The position numbers and the translations under genes are program-made. From Schizochytrium sp. TIO01 (taxonomy: Eukaryota; Sar; Bigyra; Thraustochytrida; Thraustochytriidae), in the NCBI GenBank assembly GCA_004764695.1, contig SMSO01000031.1, forward strand, positions 2,713,048 through 2,777,047: a stretch of 64,000 nucleotides of DNA. Reading direction: 5' to 3'. The notes under the pieces are model-generated. The model was given only the letters and a program-made list of their open reading frames with translations, made no database searches and was not told the DNA's origin. Shown piece after piece: positions 39,601 through 46,388 of the stretch; the stretch's first letter is position 1, and every line of letters starts with the position of its first letter.

Positions 39601-41915
39601 GGAGATGTTTTCAGCTCGAAGCTGTTGCGGAAGGAGGCTGCAGGTATGACGCTTGCAGGAAGTATTTCCTCCTCCGAGTAAAAAGAGAACGCGATTGCGC
39701 TAGATCCAAGTGCAAAACCACCTTGCCTGGTTTTGGGGTCCACCCAGCAAAGGATTCTGATGTGTTCACCCTCTGCAAGCTTTGGTGGTTCCAAAACTCC
39801 TAATTCTTGTCCAGCATATTTAACAATACCCGTGTCCAACGAGATCCCCCATGTACCTGAGCTTTCTCCCAGGCCACTAAAGTTTTGCTGATTAGCAGAA
39901 TCAAAGTCGCAATCCACTGCAACCCAGCCGATCATACAATTCTGAGTATCCCTAGAGACTACTGTCTCCCATGCAAATCGAGCGTTTACATCTGTTTCTG
40001 GGATAACAGTAATATTATTGAATGAAACAGCTGCACATGGCAACCCAACAATACTAACCTCTGGAGAATTTCGTGGGGGAAGGAGAACTTTATTACCACT
40101 TCGATACCCACGATGTAGATAGAACGCATGATCCAGGTTGTGTTCTTGGGCAAGAAAGCAGTCAAGACAAAGGTCAAAGCTCTCGCACTCGGCACATTCG
40201 AATCGACTGCCTACAAGAGGCCCACCGTGAGCGCACGCGTCACAACGGTAGTCTCGGTGTTCCACGGTAGATCGTGAGTCTGAGTCAAGAAGGATAGTTC
40301 TAGAAAGTGTGATACTGAGCCTCTTCTGGTCCAATAACACAGACCGGCCATAAAGCAATGATAAACTCACTCCGGGAGGTTCAGAGTCATAAAAGTCTAA
40401 CTCTTGCTCTTTACTGTACGTACGTTTGAGGTCTTCTCCGTCGTGCTCCTCGTATTGGCTTTCCCCATAGGCTGCATGAATCAACCTGGAGGATTTATTT
40501 ACAGCACTTGCCCTCACCCTCCGTGAGGAGGTAGACTGGGCTTCATTTCGGTTTGGTTTCTGAATATTCATGTTTCTTACATGATTTCTCGCCGAAACTG
40601 AAGATGATGCGTTAGGAGGAAGCGGTTGTGTCGTCACCTTTTCAGTCCCTGGCATTGACAATAATGACACGTCAGCCTTAGAGGATTGTGTACTTTCTTC
40701 AGAATCAGCGTATGACGAGGTCGGTCTGGGGATAAATCCTAATCGCATAAACGCACTATGATCATCGGATAAGTCGTCATCTTCTTCCAATTCTTCCAAT
40801 ACAAGTTCATCGGATGGAATTATAGCGCCAAGCTTGATAAGTTCTTCAAGAGTCATTTCCCGTCGGAGGTCTGCAAGCGCTTGTGTTGGGGTTGGGATCG
40901 ACACTTGCGCCAGTGCTTTCAATTCCTGCTCGAGAACGGGATGGGTTTCTGCAAATACGACACCTTCATCAGACTTCACTTCCCGCAAGTAGATAAAGAG
41001 ACCAAGCAGACATTTTGCTGCAATAAGGTAGGCTACAAGCGAGTGTCTTATAGATGCGGTTTCGTAGAGTGCTGCGAGCGTTTCCTGCAACTCAACCATA
41101 CCTGCTGGATTCAATTCATGCAGGAAAGAGTTTCTCCTTTTGCTTTTTCTTCTTCTCCTAGCTGACCTTGCTCCTGGTGCGTCGAATAAAGGATATCTGA
41201 GTAGCGCTCGATGTAGTACAATGTCTCCCTCAAGCAACAATTGCGTCAGCACAGACTGCAATACGCACCGCCGCAGGGTGAACTCTCTGCCCGAGGAGGA
41301 TTTTTTCCCAATCATTTGGGGCTGGGAAGATCTCTCGCGTTCACCATAATTTATATATACCTCGGCAAGCTTCATTTTCAAGCCATCAACCACTTGCTTT
41401 GCAAAAGCTGGTCCACCGTATGCTACCCCCAGCTCTTCCGTGGCACGATCCACAGCCTCCTCGCCCAGCAACGCAAAAACGTCTGCGTCTCTGGGAGGTT
41501 CTGCAGTGATGCTGTCTTTCATATTATTCATTTTTGTTGAGGTAGTAGTGTCTTTGGAGTTTTGGACATCGTTGCAACTCTGGTTTTCGAAATTCCCGTT
41601 GCGCCGCTTTAGGTGCGGGTCTTGCTGCGAAGCCCTGGCCAACGCTTGAACTTTGTTCGGACTCAGGGCGCGGGCCACAGGACTGAACCTTGCTAGGGCT
41701 GCTAGGTCATGTGCCAGGCGTTGTACTTGTGCATCTTCGTCGCTGTCTAGATCGTCACTCGGATCGTTCTGGGCAGCATCTTCGTCTTCATCGTCTTCTT
41801 CGCACTGGGGCCACATTGATCCCGGAGCGGGAGTCAAACCAGCTAGTTCTGCTGCAGAAGAAGGTGGCAGATCTTCTCCGCCACGGACCTCGAGGTCCTT
41901 GGCGGGCTCCCCCAT
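24630..41915 (-). CDS. Giant HECT-type E3 ubiquitin ligase (HECTD4/HERC-like mosaic)
   Basis: 5761 residues in one 17.3-kb exon, ATG at 41915. Order: acidic N-terminus; ZZ zinc finger (about 553-601, CxxC...CxxC...CxxC plus His pair); SPRY-like (about 640-760); ConA/LamG-like (about 842-1055); SPRY (about 1745-1890); long helical low-similarity regions; UBA (about 3303-3344, MGFPRRWAE); second ConA/LamG-like (about 3819-4080); RanBP2-type zinc finger (about 4450-4473, WACPACTF...CCAIC); SPRY (about 4498-4600); MORN-like pair (about 4651-4695); SPRY (about 4758-4915); HECT (about 5318-5761). The catalytic cysteine is Cys5717 in TCFFTLGLPEYSS, 44 residues from the C-terminus as usual for HECT. 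It should accept ubiquitin from an E2 and pass it to substrates recognised by the SPRY and zinc-finger modules. No RCC1 repeats are seen, which separates it from HERC1/2. Confidence 0.92.
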   Translation of the reverse strand: MGEPAKDLEVRGGEDLPPSSAAELAGLTPAPGSMWPQCEEDDEDEDAAQNDPSDDLDSDEDAQVQRLAHDLAALARFSPVARALSPNKVQALARASQQDPHLKRRNGNFENQSCNDVQNSKDTTTSTKMNNMKDSITAEPPRDADVFALLGEEAVDRATEELGVAYGGPAFAKQVVDGLKMKLAEVYINYGERERSSQPQMIGKKSSSGREFTLRRCVLQSVLTQLLLEGDIVLHRALLRYPLFDAPGARSARRRRKSKRRNSFLHELNPAGMVELQETLAALYETASIRHSLVAYLIAAKCLLGLFIYLREVKSDEGVVFAETHPVLEQELKALAQVSIPTPTQALADLRREMTLEELIKLGAIIPSDELVLEELEEDDDLSDDHSAFMRLGFIPRPTSSYADSEESTQSSKADVSLLSMPGTEKVTTQPLPPNASSSVSARNHVRNMNIQKPNRNEAQSTSSRRVRASAVNKSSRLIHAAYGESQYEEHDGEDLKRTYSKEQELDFYDSEPPGVSLSLLYGRSVLLDQKRLSITLSRTILLDSDSRSTVEHRDYRCDACAHGGPLVGSRFECAECESFDLCLDCFLAQEHNLDHAFYLHRGYRSGNKVLLPPRNSPEVSIVGLPCAAVSFNNITVIPETDVNARFAWETVVSRDTQNCMIGWVAVDCDFDSANQQNFSGLGESSGTWGISLDTGIVKYAGQELGVLEPPKLAEGEHIRILCWVDPKTRQGGFALGSSAIAFSFYSEEEILPASVIPAASFRNSFELKTSPEITFNVNLSSILQTWYNPSTHNPADASLPFGTSLYPLAAVVEPACFYIPRGDAVSSAILVDDPGYSSVLKLSEDFTFEAMICWEPELYGTPESAAQIYTLFSRTDLELSKSSYPCTRVGLVGDGYLFTQLQYSESSTWSQKAVIIPGKWHHIRVAVYARSYRRPSVCIVVDGSMVNTDTRKRRLQSDSDASQGDLATPTNESRFILDSFWNTKLEARRGIWVIGAQPRWQIPENELDTTKTNNHEESEVSMKPLVMNQFQGHLAEIRCWKRSLGARELQNRGGRVFELDESLRKILLFRLRADEAEGRYLHRSGDELLELHNCFKIMGEARMDTTFIPYMLKESLQRDTHSAAPVERHSNEKETSHSTGSTPNFSQSILEYAEKITHSMNQREGNQNIIVRLKKARQNIARTFLHTLGSLLRMTREFVSSQKDLLDAGISLDAPTSSVQPHVHTFLLLQSLVRQLVQDLETCRERNTGRKPRSASMNHDDDCDEETTVTWMLISVLQMMKDNLEALSAQKLNPASVGLGLPPQHIHTTASESGIPNVIKLRSSLLDIVDRSKILGGSASSELREGALRCLGEGFGIFYAHPTDRRGVLTQLFLRGSFSQTATSSHSTGSSLVPRADKDREYLLSLLCDNLVMHPNRLAEALQLVPSASKSSTGRTNWTSELSRREALSQVSGPLSGNLRWSVDFVRVSLHPSQSSMSTSAVATAANLNLGSDNVITKRKVVRYMQQVAPSQWLGDCGLNQNEVILVRALPSERVVELYTDLAARVQSGEFSIESTEEDFVGDTETTTRPTHEIKAETAEESHLDSTTNSQQHIRHAKQHASLHKDLVQLVYITLRGITNDLGQRKGNVLSNSSLKQEAGLKLLRIVLSFIQSQVWGETAENISSPTSMHLIQNFLWRGFQLTRLRSASNITMTSLDDNSSSDQPQSNSSEHGDEQISVEAWWSDPIVVDMTTSGPSQFAAAHVDVHGVELSTKFASRFVEVRRDGRTVIHRKNKHWGTVLSNVGYANRSGTHSWKVKIIRCNGNSHMFVGIGGKGMRLDSFIGNDKKSFGFLLGGDIYHNAKATQRGVCSTNTFSSGSTVLLTLDTNAQTLEIADANSTGTHGGSGRIIGLFPLPEVFKHSDDGLIYPAICTYEEGDTAQLVAYTDGEPSHGHWMLNNSKLRSQLNKTVAKNLFVEEVMETILVHVSSAYQHHRGIKLLDSVLTFPIAWILLWPLTNLNWVERVCKHLQIIQRAQLGCSDTDKVCNLTMLTSAALGKVCSALIVSKPISVGLPQYTPGNVNGLHGDSLPTSTFTNESQDTDLENDKPSNKSSSTNDASLLDAPELMKWCNSNLLMHGLRSDGCLLHDLQGRVAWQTSLASHHDVRDKSLLPVIEDQHTAKHSALPDGVVDIISNRGAARHLHQWLSRHLNLHQYPKDGAAYDDDISRVTLGIVAAMLHHTGWLNVAMQMAHDLAEHPSSKEVQVRPHPDLVAIWRSAHETRAWIVRQMKSSTSTQGLNSGGTFLHSIKQAVRFLFDFEPAISPSDEEINAPAAALAAFRESLGLPLSFQSMLPSSRSTSNLSSTASHLQSKLGSPPTLTPTSSVPSFQEMGRSRFLARSRSLGSSSIRSSWSLGQSLLSSAASRAYATFQDVVSQVVSFIHDILSPNEVTIGRLHDRFIRLRLCASMRERGFRALAATLSNMPLSIHTLPLYAAALLPVSSALRNWQDESTSTNQKPWHYLTDLGASGVESQMSVAAGFAALGRSLAELLQASSVFPPYHAASLHLAILDTLGVKLAPVDHELLARTSLLETLHRIMDSTREAIGEDSQIDGPKKMSDQDVQTNVANQLVGRAAMKTFYLLCSQVAASRPVTNSSVSKDMHPMLLSHVRSGPQSLNASVFNLLLHELCSAAEIFTESKEEQEQNNNPRDAPEPADDSEKVTFLPENRSFETKAFLPDMQDDAVLHMEEITSVVLSTCTTPSCHRRISSPEWLSILCSLAQNGPDSVQQNIFRIFRGMLPLINPSEVHLEDNEVHNIGEFLLEIAAGGFYASCNSSLQESKLLQSIEAIRTLRKLQRFSHWKSTIHSLLEHAIDAGSAILTSAGEGEASTPATSVSSGLDEGDTATIDSHASGRELDGGQAKTFAFCNAALAVISGTVLKLMPGAPVHAFDPMHFIIEMNTTSSAFYQLAWTQSGGSKDLSDLEKLEVWRRFENRSTKTINFDKQLIHIGADHVYLRQDINAVRLNTDSGLLKALQHFSQESLPYGSWLTSSWRRDFELFSTAPKTINVRDAPDDAAAVIGNLNPLFDPEEKKSSLVVTASQRVGLWIQLESFHENNVEDKQDATLSQAAWVKIQDAENDYVLRPKLESQVKTSLCYQKALAQLLGIQALANLSFQKSQKTKNLEDRPLQSIDSASATLSYFPERNLSVMLDLAFRKIPLFRIPDLNVLSERLTILLDELSRGRNSMQGSQTMQDGSKTAESVQSLDELGIQSNADEIALDSIELSSNHQAQSGAAADLAPRRSRRMAGENSNSSRRVAVPAESVLTLMDMGFPRRWAEFALQRNGLDVTAAISYICTHGDLLDERIALAMSRSQDEQSEEEAEEPSYSIDDEPEEVSRSEITSGVTDDAQNESGGTDSRGSENPAPTAAAAAAAAISASSGNKEETPHVCPGEDDYLEMDNLDRNVDENELASASSISSYTGWDNRGQGLEGKVHIGGRRSGSKYRNEKNRMHSELQRASQRHWGPSADSRASYCHLLEKYSLADLYEEFRYLAEVLSVLQARVVILRILIVEGGSFNAFINETQRAKLVQLLVSESFQKFPLYAHDCLRSITGDAKACLWNIPKSIYEFSSTCISRSKSFVAELLLCVKQTLRRAASAEFSADTQQVRDDSFSAVESSESMLWFVDWATRQLLSVAPLGSELHLTLFTTWLLALRSPSVRIKISALSMLSDFLDAAASIENGATRINSLYTMIQALPWSRLLALINRLLRRRDGASPGPSLFCKELLQFVAKVEQYKALLPSETTAMKSSQLELTQSGFMELRDVNGEALDSLQPPWTASFWIRHPPGKDNQHSELGAEPRIILGDSSSSSSLQIILTSNKLGIRFSDGKISSFGFTLPAPKEGEEVQPWTKLTLVCADYPETDAMNKMFLHHHMGCMPKTDEKGGSQKNLKGYKKDSYSTLDAEGEEYSTEDESEVGDDNAEAESNWTHDEDDVESYLSDGVFQMNTMGVEAYLQFHKISHSKERTTPKSLYQRTARSKPRPGLRSNIQTQEIVHILAYENDVLRGSICSKSSQSALGIREVGSPVGASFDGSIGRLCLWKRAMSGEQAKEISRHLLSLGSNVQTIKTERPGMECETAEPILALSELYSYWDFTHDTNSLSNNVLNTDTECNDSPHVKPPKEILSSVHMLIEALHHKHVGILRSGARITSFSEDHESCLSKQSESDTGSLKLQTALYERIEPSLHYLISKTKFSGVILWDLEEISLLRQVAVPMDFQTAHLPMHLYLRLTGDCKLVGHFECTEHDKNVWCKVEGHIDASSHNFEIYVTQVVLAENESRRWLSNLMFEGHESNGELEGTWKTSRKLPHWHVLSEDAPTMRAVARSAPAYLSLDEEGQLIRATCDILHLQSTFPPFVLDQRPTVSTWSTVILETGRWYPVLQSSSNNDEAEEQSLENDSMPHAMEPATWACPACTFLNQLDHSCCAICTTPNPDQSNNSQGGDVEAALFTLDAEGVWEPNSGVYMWEFQVKGSAGSLQRDDVSFGLCAKGTPLRDHLGATEHSWGISSSGLSWFKGRNKALLKDPLRDGDKISLELDSDHGRVSIFINDKEVALCDRSALRRGTECLFDNALFPAIAISARANVSILCLGLKHGQGTVHFSELKRYTNRSESGSLVRFDGSWKLGRRSGPGILKEASGTVFEGNWVDGLLEGWCKVTSRSASEVKYEFFEKGIASSTTKATTVPPENFTKFSLKDASDESKNQQQESQADNLFDMQGKFAFSSHQLVRLDPTTAGPGIHVSADCLSAEYVGVGPDAGKRSHVLGAEGYSRGMHYWEARVMGMQWGSTLIGVTDRHPSQDDSPRLRPGNEARGEGWGDGFGFVNYRATHSPDGEQLYGSFYAVNDVVGVLLDMDRGRLYFFKDFQDYQSGDKQVIVDLGLAYDQLRQKCRLGRRKRIPSEDIKLYPCFGMSKVHDKITMEKTRSLEYNEEPEASMVFEYSQTVNMFREILAPRPSADEIPLTWRDELFSVWENTNDSIGSMRTVWSLGRIPVHIHISAGACAAASVASLGNVQVGDRLNSPRGPVTILGARNGALWYCVDGSDEALFWPPAELRSLVKDKKVWLEDDQHKELQTMKEAHSMLPSTFTPDDLVNALQGRNDVWTDALDRELVLVVNVLCDRYACEPEHLQLISLVKEMQHAETASQTMRRLIGLGPQRLIARFIILLTINIRIRKIFELVNLETTVSDPGQIVFASDHRSGDGEQSRLACRKMQVAGLLAYGRSLIFTRTKLEYWNACIARTTTPTIPAADEYDAPPDFPSVRVNRIIAGDQRLAALEEHDRLQTSVFGQIMVKTGMESWPARKLRRAYSHIQDATQQRCFFVKFESEGVDDHGGPYRAVFQIAIEEEAAGPLQILVPCPNAADGALANADRMVFTPLRHQLEDEEDEEVQNTGNKISSGTFTSRKCSGRSDGEAKWPSGAAGSERCIKFLGRLLGVATRHSIHIGLCLAHIIWRPLVGLPIGWRELHEIDSFTTRSLRQIESLSREQWDDEDAAWSELLLDRLGDAKHNLPAGSVITHHGKPSKIPFEARFTVVEEIVRQSVLTAAAPVTTFMQGLEEILPTRNFILFTPEELEKLICGAPEIDIELLKRATIYEDVDPEAPHVVNFWRALEDMTQEERSKFVNFVCARSRLPSSVDKFPMSFKIIPLIRKQDNDEEADGKAMASSDGMLPQSQTCFFTLGLPEYSSKEVCYEKLLYAANNCNTMEDFDEHDAQAFSGLE
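31664..31690. repeat. (CAG)n trinucleotide run coding poly-Ala in the HECT gene
   Basis: About eight consecutive AGC/CAG units read on the minus strand as GCT Ala codons, in a low-complexity acidic linker downstream of the UBA domain. Likely length-variable. Confidence 0.85.
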
Positions 41916-42859
41916 ACCGCTCTCGAGGCTCTGCAGGGAGTTTCAAACCTTTCTTTAGCGTTGAACGGGTTTTGGGCTTCGCTCGACTTTGATTTGGTCT
42001 CGTTCCTCCTTGGGGATCTATCTTACTACTATGCTGGTGTTTCTTTGTGTTATCTTTTCATCTCTGTGTAAGTATGCCTATAAGGTATCTACTACTCTCT
42101 CCTCTTTTTATTGAGTATTGTTGGAGTTGATCAATCAACAAAGACTAAGTTCTCGTTATGCATTGAGGCTATCCCACTGTTTGGCAAGCCTTTTCAGTCA
42201 ATCTATAGCCGCAGGCAGCAGGCACCTGCTAATCTCTCCCTATCCATGGCTTTATCTCCGAGCGATCGCAATTTGGGAGGGTGCTCTCGGAGGTTGATCC
42301 GCGTCAGCATACTTATAGTGTGAGGGTGAATTATCTTTTAGGTTCCTCCTCTTCGTTCTACCTATCTCTTCGTAGTTCCTCAAACTCGCTCCTACTCCTA
42401 CTAGCTCTAATTAGTTACTACGGTAATTAACCAGAATATCTTTTCCTCACCGCAGGGATTTTTTTTTTAAATTCTAAAAGAATAGAATCAGTAGTAGATG
42501 ATTACGGAAAACCTCTAGCAAAGAAGGCAATTTTGGGAACTGAGAGAAAAAAAATCTTTGTCATATGCGGAATTAGTCACACAAGAATATATTTCGAAAC
42601 ATTGCAAGGTGTTTAAAGTTGGAATTCTGCTATTAGCGTGGCAGTTGGCTTCTCTATGCACTTCTTCAGTTTTCATAGCTATAGATAGGGTGCGTTCAAC
42701 CAAAGAACTTGAAGGTAGCATACAAAACTTAAAACGCGCGAAGTCTCTCGCTTTCCATCTGTAGAGAACCTTAGATAACTTTAAGTTCTTGAGATGCATT
42801 TTAGATTTAAATTCGAAAGTGCATGCTCCATTGTGTGGAAAGAAGGCCAGAGTCTTGGT
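41916..42859. other. HECT gene upstream region
   Basis: 0.9 kb with the promoter side of the HECT gene and the 3' flank of the next minus-strand gene. Rich in CTACT/CCTACT words at 42080-42420 and a T9 run near 42462. No gene is seen. Confidence 0.5.
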
Positions 42860-43495
42860 TTATGCCTGTTTTTCTTCGAACTGGGGCATTTCTTGATTTT
42901 TGGCTTGTGTTTTATACTCCCGAAGTAGCCTTGATAAAATCATGAGTGGACTTTGGGATTCGAAGGTCACTGCAGAACGAGGGGAACCTGATTCTTCACT
43001 TCCAGAGTCTGACGATGATTCGTCACTGCTAGATGGTTCGCTGTCAGATTCTTCATCAGAGTCATCCTGAAATACTTCGCTTTTGTTATCTCCCTGATCA
43101 TCAGCATTGTCTTCATGAAATCCACCTTTTAAGTTCTTTTTCCTGCTCTTCTTAAGAAAATCAGCATTTGCAAGCTTGTACTCTGCGAGTAGTTTGTCCA
43201 ATGCAAAATGAAGAGCTTCATTGAGCTCGCCTTGCAAGTTTGCATATTGTGGAAGGGCTTCCATTGCTTCTCCAAGTGAGCCTAAGCAACGTTTTAAAGT
43301 CGGCGCTATTGTAGCAACCAAAAGCTACAAAACTTGCGCCCTGAAGGGAAAGTTCTGATTGTCCCCTGACTGCTCCTTTCTCAGCGGCACGGGCTGAATC
43401 CAAGACCAGGACCTCCCGCGACTTTACGCACCTTGCGTGTTGATGCTGAGCGATGCAACCATGCGCTGTGCAACAAGGCCTGGCGCTTTCCAATG
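42860..43495 (-). CDS. Small acidic hypothetical protein, probably spliced; start unresolved
   Basis: The C-terminal exon (42860-43281) encodes a charged helical segment, a Lys-rich patch, a long Asp/Glu/Ser-rich run (about 42975-43075) and a basic helical C-terminus ending QFEEKQA. The open frame's first codon is TTG and a TAG lies just upstream, so it begins at a splice acceptor. A plausible join is donor GTGCGT at 43431 to acceptor CTTAG at 43282 (intron 150 nt, phase 1), adding an upstream exon 43432-43495 in frame. That exon is itself preceded by an ACTAAC branch-like site near 43546 and a CAG acceptor. The minimal alternative starts at ATG 43264. The family is not recognised; the acidic Ser tract suggests a CK2 substrate or chaperone-like protein, but this is weak. 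Confidence 0.5.
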
Positions 43496-43871
43496 CTGAC
43501 AATGACTTCAAGTTCTTGCCCTCATGTTCATCTCAGTAGTACTTTGTTAGTCATTTCCATAGTAGTAGGTATACCTGGCATTAAGATGCGTCACAGTTCC
43601 TCAACGGATAGCCTGAATTGTAAGACCTTGAGTAGGAGACCTCCTACTTCTAGTTCTACGACAGAGATTAACGAGTAGTGACCATATAGATAGACGGAGC
43701 ATGTATGGAGAATATTTTTAAGCAAGCAAGCAAGCTAAGGATAACTACTAACACTATAGGTGCTTGCATGTGCAAAGTGCCTATCTGGTTGGACTGACTA
43801 TTCTCTGGTTTCTGACTACGAGTTTAGCAAAGAGTGCCACAGTAGAAACCAATGTCGATACAAAATTTAAC
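43496..43871. other. Divergent promoter region
   Basis: 376 bases between two divergent genes. It contains an ACTAAC site on each strand and TAGTAGTA words (43553-43567). It could also hide first exons of one or both genes: a minus-strand GTATAC donor near 43575 and a plus-strand acceptor near 43825. Confidence 0.45.
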
Positions 43872-46127
43872 ATGAGTCAAGAGATTGCAGAACTGTATCT
43901 TGAAACCTTTGAAGGATTGCGAGACATTCTTGGTCTAGAAAACAGAGCTGAGGCAGATTTGGAGGTTTCAAATGGAACTCGCTTGGACCTTTATGAGCCA
44001 AACCATCATTCGGATTGGGATGAAGCCGCGCATCTCGTGAGCGAAGCTCTCCGCGATGGTGTACGGACATCTTTTGTCCAATCTCTCAAGAAGGTGTACC
44101 GACAACGGAAATCTGATCATTCGGTTAATGATTTTCAACTTAATAGTAGCGGCGCTCCCTCCGGACTTCTGAGCTCTCCAACATCCTCTGCGACTCTTGT
44201 TGGAGTTGGTAGTCTTCAAAGACTTAGCCTTCACCGCGAAGGAAGTGCTCGCATCACTCTTGACACCGTTGGTCTACCAAGTGTTTCAGAAAAGCATAGC
44301 CTTCAAGAAGGCAGCAATGCAAAGGTAGAGGACTCTTTACAAAGTACTATGTCCTTGGATGACTCTCAGAATTTTTTAAATCGTCTACGATCCAGTGACC
44401 CGCGTCGACTTACACGAGAGTCTTCAAAAAACAGTCTTCTCGGTGCTAACAGCCGAGATACAGTCAGTGAAACGCCAGAAGCTAGGGAGTCTCGCGTACT
44501 TCAACAAAGGCAACTCACGCTGAAAAGGTTTGTCAATGGTGCTAATGTCACTCTCGCCAAGGTTATTGCTATACACGATCGTATTAGTCACTCTATGAAA
44601 GGGGTCGCCACAATTGAGGTCTCCCGATTTACTTCAGCTGTTGCTTTGGAAGTTACAACTGTGAATAGTAGCTCGCGAAGACGCTCAACTCTTTTGCAGC
44701 AACAACAACAGCTGCAACGGAATGAAGGTTCCATGAAAAATCGAAAGCCACTTCCAAATTTCTCAAGTAGTGGCGACCTCATCGGACAAAATCGGAGCCG
44801 AACTAATCTCTTAGAAACTGCTGGGTCGAGTTCAAATCTTGAGAGGCAACCAAGCAGTTCAATGGTTTCCAACACAGCTCCAACAGGCGTAAGTCGAGAA
44901 GTGATGGATCCTCTTATGTTTGATCTTTTAAACGCATACGAAGAACCATTGCTAGAAGGTGCTGAGTCAAGTCAGGTTGTTCAAACCGTCAAGCGGCGTT
45001 CTGTTATCAAAACTCCTGAAATTGTCTCAAGTTCATTATCTTATCGTCAACGTCGGGTTCTTCCTCTTAGACTTGTGGACTATCGGCAGTTATTGTTTCA
45101 AATGAGCCGCGCATGCTCATGCGGTGTTCGAGATCGCGTGGCTTTGTTTTTCAAGCTCTATGGTGAGAAGGGGGAAATATTAATTGATGGCTTGTGTGCC
45201 TTACTATACCTTGGGGATCGAATCATTGCAACATCTCTGCGAGACGCTGAGCGATTTATTAGATCTCTTGACCAGGACGGAGATAATTCTGTTACTTTGG
45301 ATGAGTTTCAAAATGCAATTGAGAGAAACCCTTTCATTTTGGAAAACATTGTCCGTGCGCATGTTTCCGTTCAGGAATCCTCTGAACTTCATCAACAAGC
45401 GCTTCGAGCATTTGTTCACCGCACTAGCCTCTCTTGGGCTGGGATGTGCGAGTTGTGGACTTCGCTTAATCAATTATTAAAACAAGTTCATCAACATCAG
45501 CAAATGATGCAAAATTTGAGTATACAAGAGGGTTTAGCAGCTCCCTATGAAGGAAACGTACCAACGCTATTGCGTCCATCCTCATCATTCTCACGCGCTA
45601 CATTTGGTACGTTTGAATCAACGACAAGAAAGTCAACCAGTACTAAGATGCAACCACAAAATGAAAACCTGGAGGACGATGACGAGAGAGTTTTGGTATC
45701 AAGAGAGAATTTTGAGACACAGTTGTGCGCGATGCTCCGTCCACCTGAGCCTGACGATGCGCAATTAGTCAGTGATTTAAGTGGGTGCTTTCTAGGTCGG
45801 GTACGACCTGGCTATGTAGACGTAAGAGCGTTTGTTTCAGCGCTCGGAGCTACTCTTGGAGAGCTCAATGTTGGAATTTCAGACTGTCATTACAAGGCGA
45901 AGTTGTACTTCAGCCTTCATAACCTGGACAATGATGGCGTCCTAACTCGCGAAGAAATATATCGAATGCTTTTTACAAGCAGCACAAATTTGGGAAGGAA
46001 AATCCTCCAAGCTGCTTCTATTTTACGCGACCTCGACGCAGATGGGGATGGAACTATTTCTCAAGAGGAGTTCCTGCGAGCTGCGCAGAAAGATCCTCGG
46101 TTCCTTGGTTTTTTCCAACAGTTCTAA
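43872..46127 (+). CDS. EF-hand calcium-binding protein
   Basis: 751 residues from ATG 43872. The open frame extends 36 codons further upstream without an ATG, so a spliced first exon ending at an acceptor near 43825 (TTTAG) is possible. The N-terminal two thirds are Ser/Arg-rich and low-complexity with a short Gln run (LLQQQQQLQ, near 44695-44715). Three EF-hand loops are clear: DQDGDNSVTLDE (about 467-478), NLDNDGVLTREE (about 684-695) and DADGDGTISQEE (about 722-733), all with acidic residues at positions 1/3/5 or their substitutes and Glu at 12. No kinase, oxidase or membrane domain is present. It probably works as a Ca2+ sensor or adaptor; the family is not identified. It is convergent with cytochrome c. 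Confidence 0.85.
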   Translation: MSQEIAELYLETFEGLRDILGLENRAEADLEVSNGTRLDLYEPNHHSDWDEAAHLVSEALRDGVRTSFVQSLKKVYRQRKSDHSVNDFQLNSSGAPSGLLSSPTSSATLVGVGSLQRLSLHREGSARITLDTVGLPSVSEKHSLQEGSNAKVEDSLQSTMSLDDSQNFLNRLRSSDPRRLTRESSKNSLLGANSRDTVSETPEARESRVLQQRQLTLKRFVNGANVTLAKVIAIHDRISHSMKGVATIEVSRFTSAVALEVTTVNSSSRRRSTLLQQQQQLQRNEGSMKNRKPLPNFSSSGDLIGQNRSRTNLLETAGSSSNLERQPSSSMVSNTAPTGVSREVMDPLMFDLLNAYEEPLLEGAESSQVVQTVKRRSVIKTPEIVSSSLSYRQRRVLPLRLVDYRQLLFQMSRACSCGVRDRVALFFKLYGEKGEILIDGLCALLYLGDRIIATSLRDAERFIRSLDQDGDNSVTLDEFQNAIERNPFILENIVRAHVSVQESSELHQQALRAFVHRTSLSWAGMCELWTSLNQLLKQVHQHQQMMQNLSIQEGLAAPYEGNVPTLLRPSSSFSRATFGTFESTTRKSTSTKMQPQNENLEDDDERVLVSRENFETQLCAMLRPPEPDDAQLVSDLSGCFLGRVRPGYVDVRAFVSALGATLGELNVGISDCHYKAKLYFSLHNLDNDGVLTREEIYRMLFTSSTNLGRKILQAASILRDLDADGDGTISQEEFLRAAQKDPRFLGFFQQF

Positions 46128-46388
46128 GTATTACAACCATTTTTTCTTTTCATGTAATCAGAAGACATCTAGATTCGTCGCTTTAAGCTTTCGATTGGAA
46201 CAAGGCAAGGCGATTTAATATACAAGGGTAACCAAGGAAGAAAGAGAAAGATTAAACAGAGAAAAGAGGTAAAGAAACGAACAGGACTTCAAAAATGAAA
46301 ACATGAAAATACGTGACCTGGAAAACATTTTTTTTTTTTTGCTCAGTGCAGCGGTGCTATCAAGGTCGCGAAACCTGTATTCAAACAC

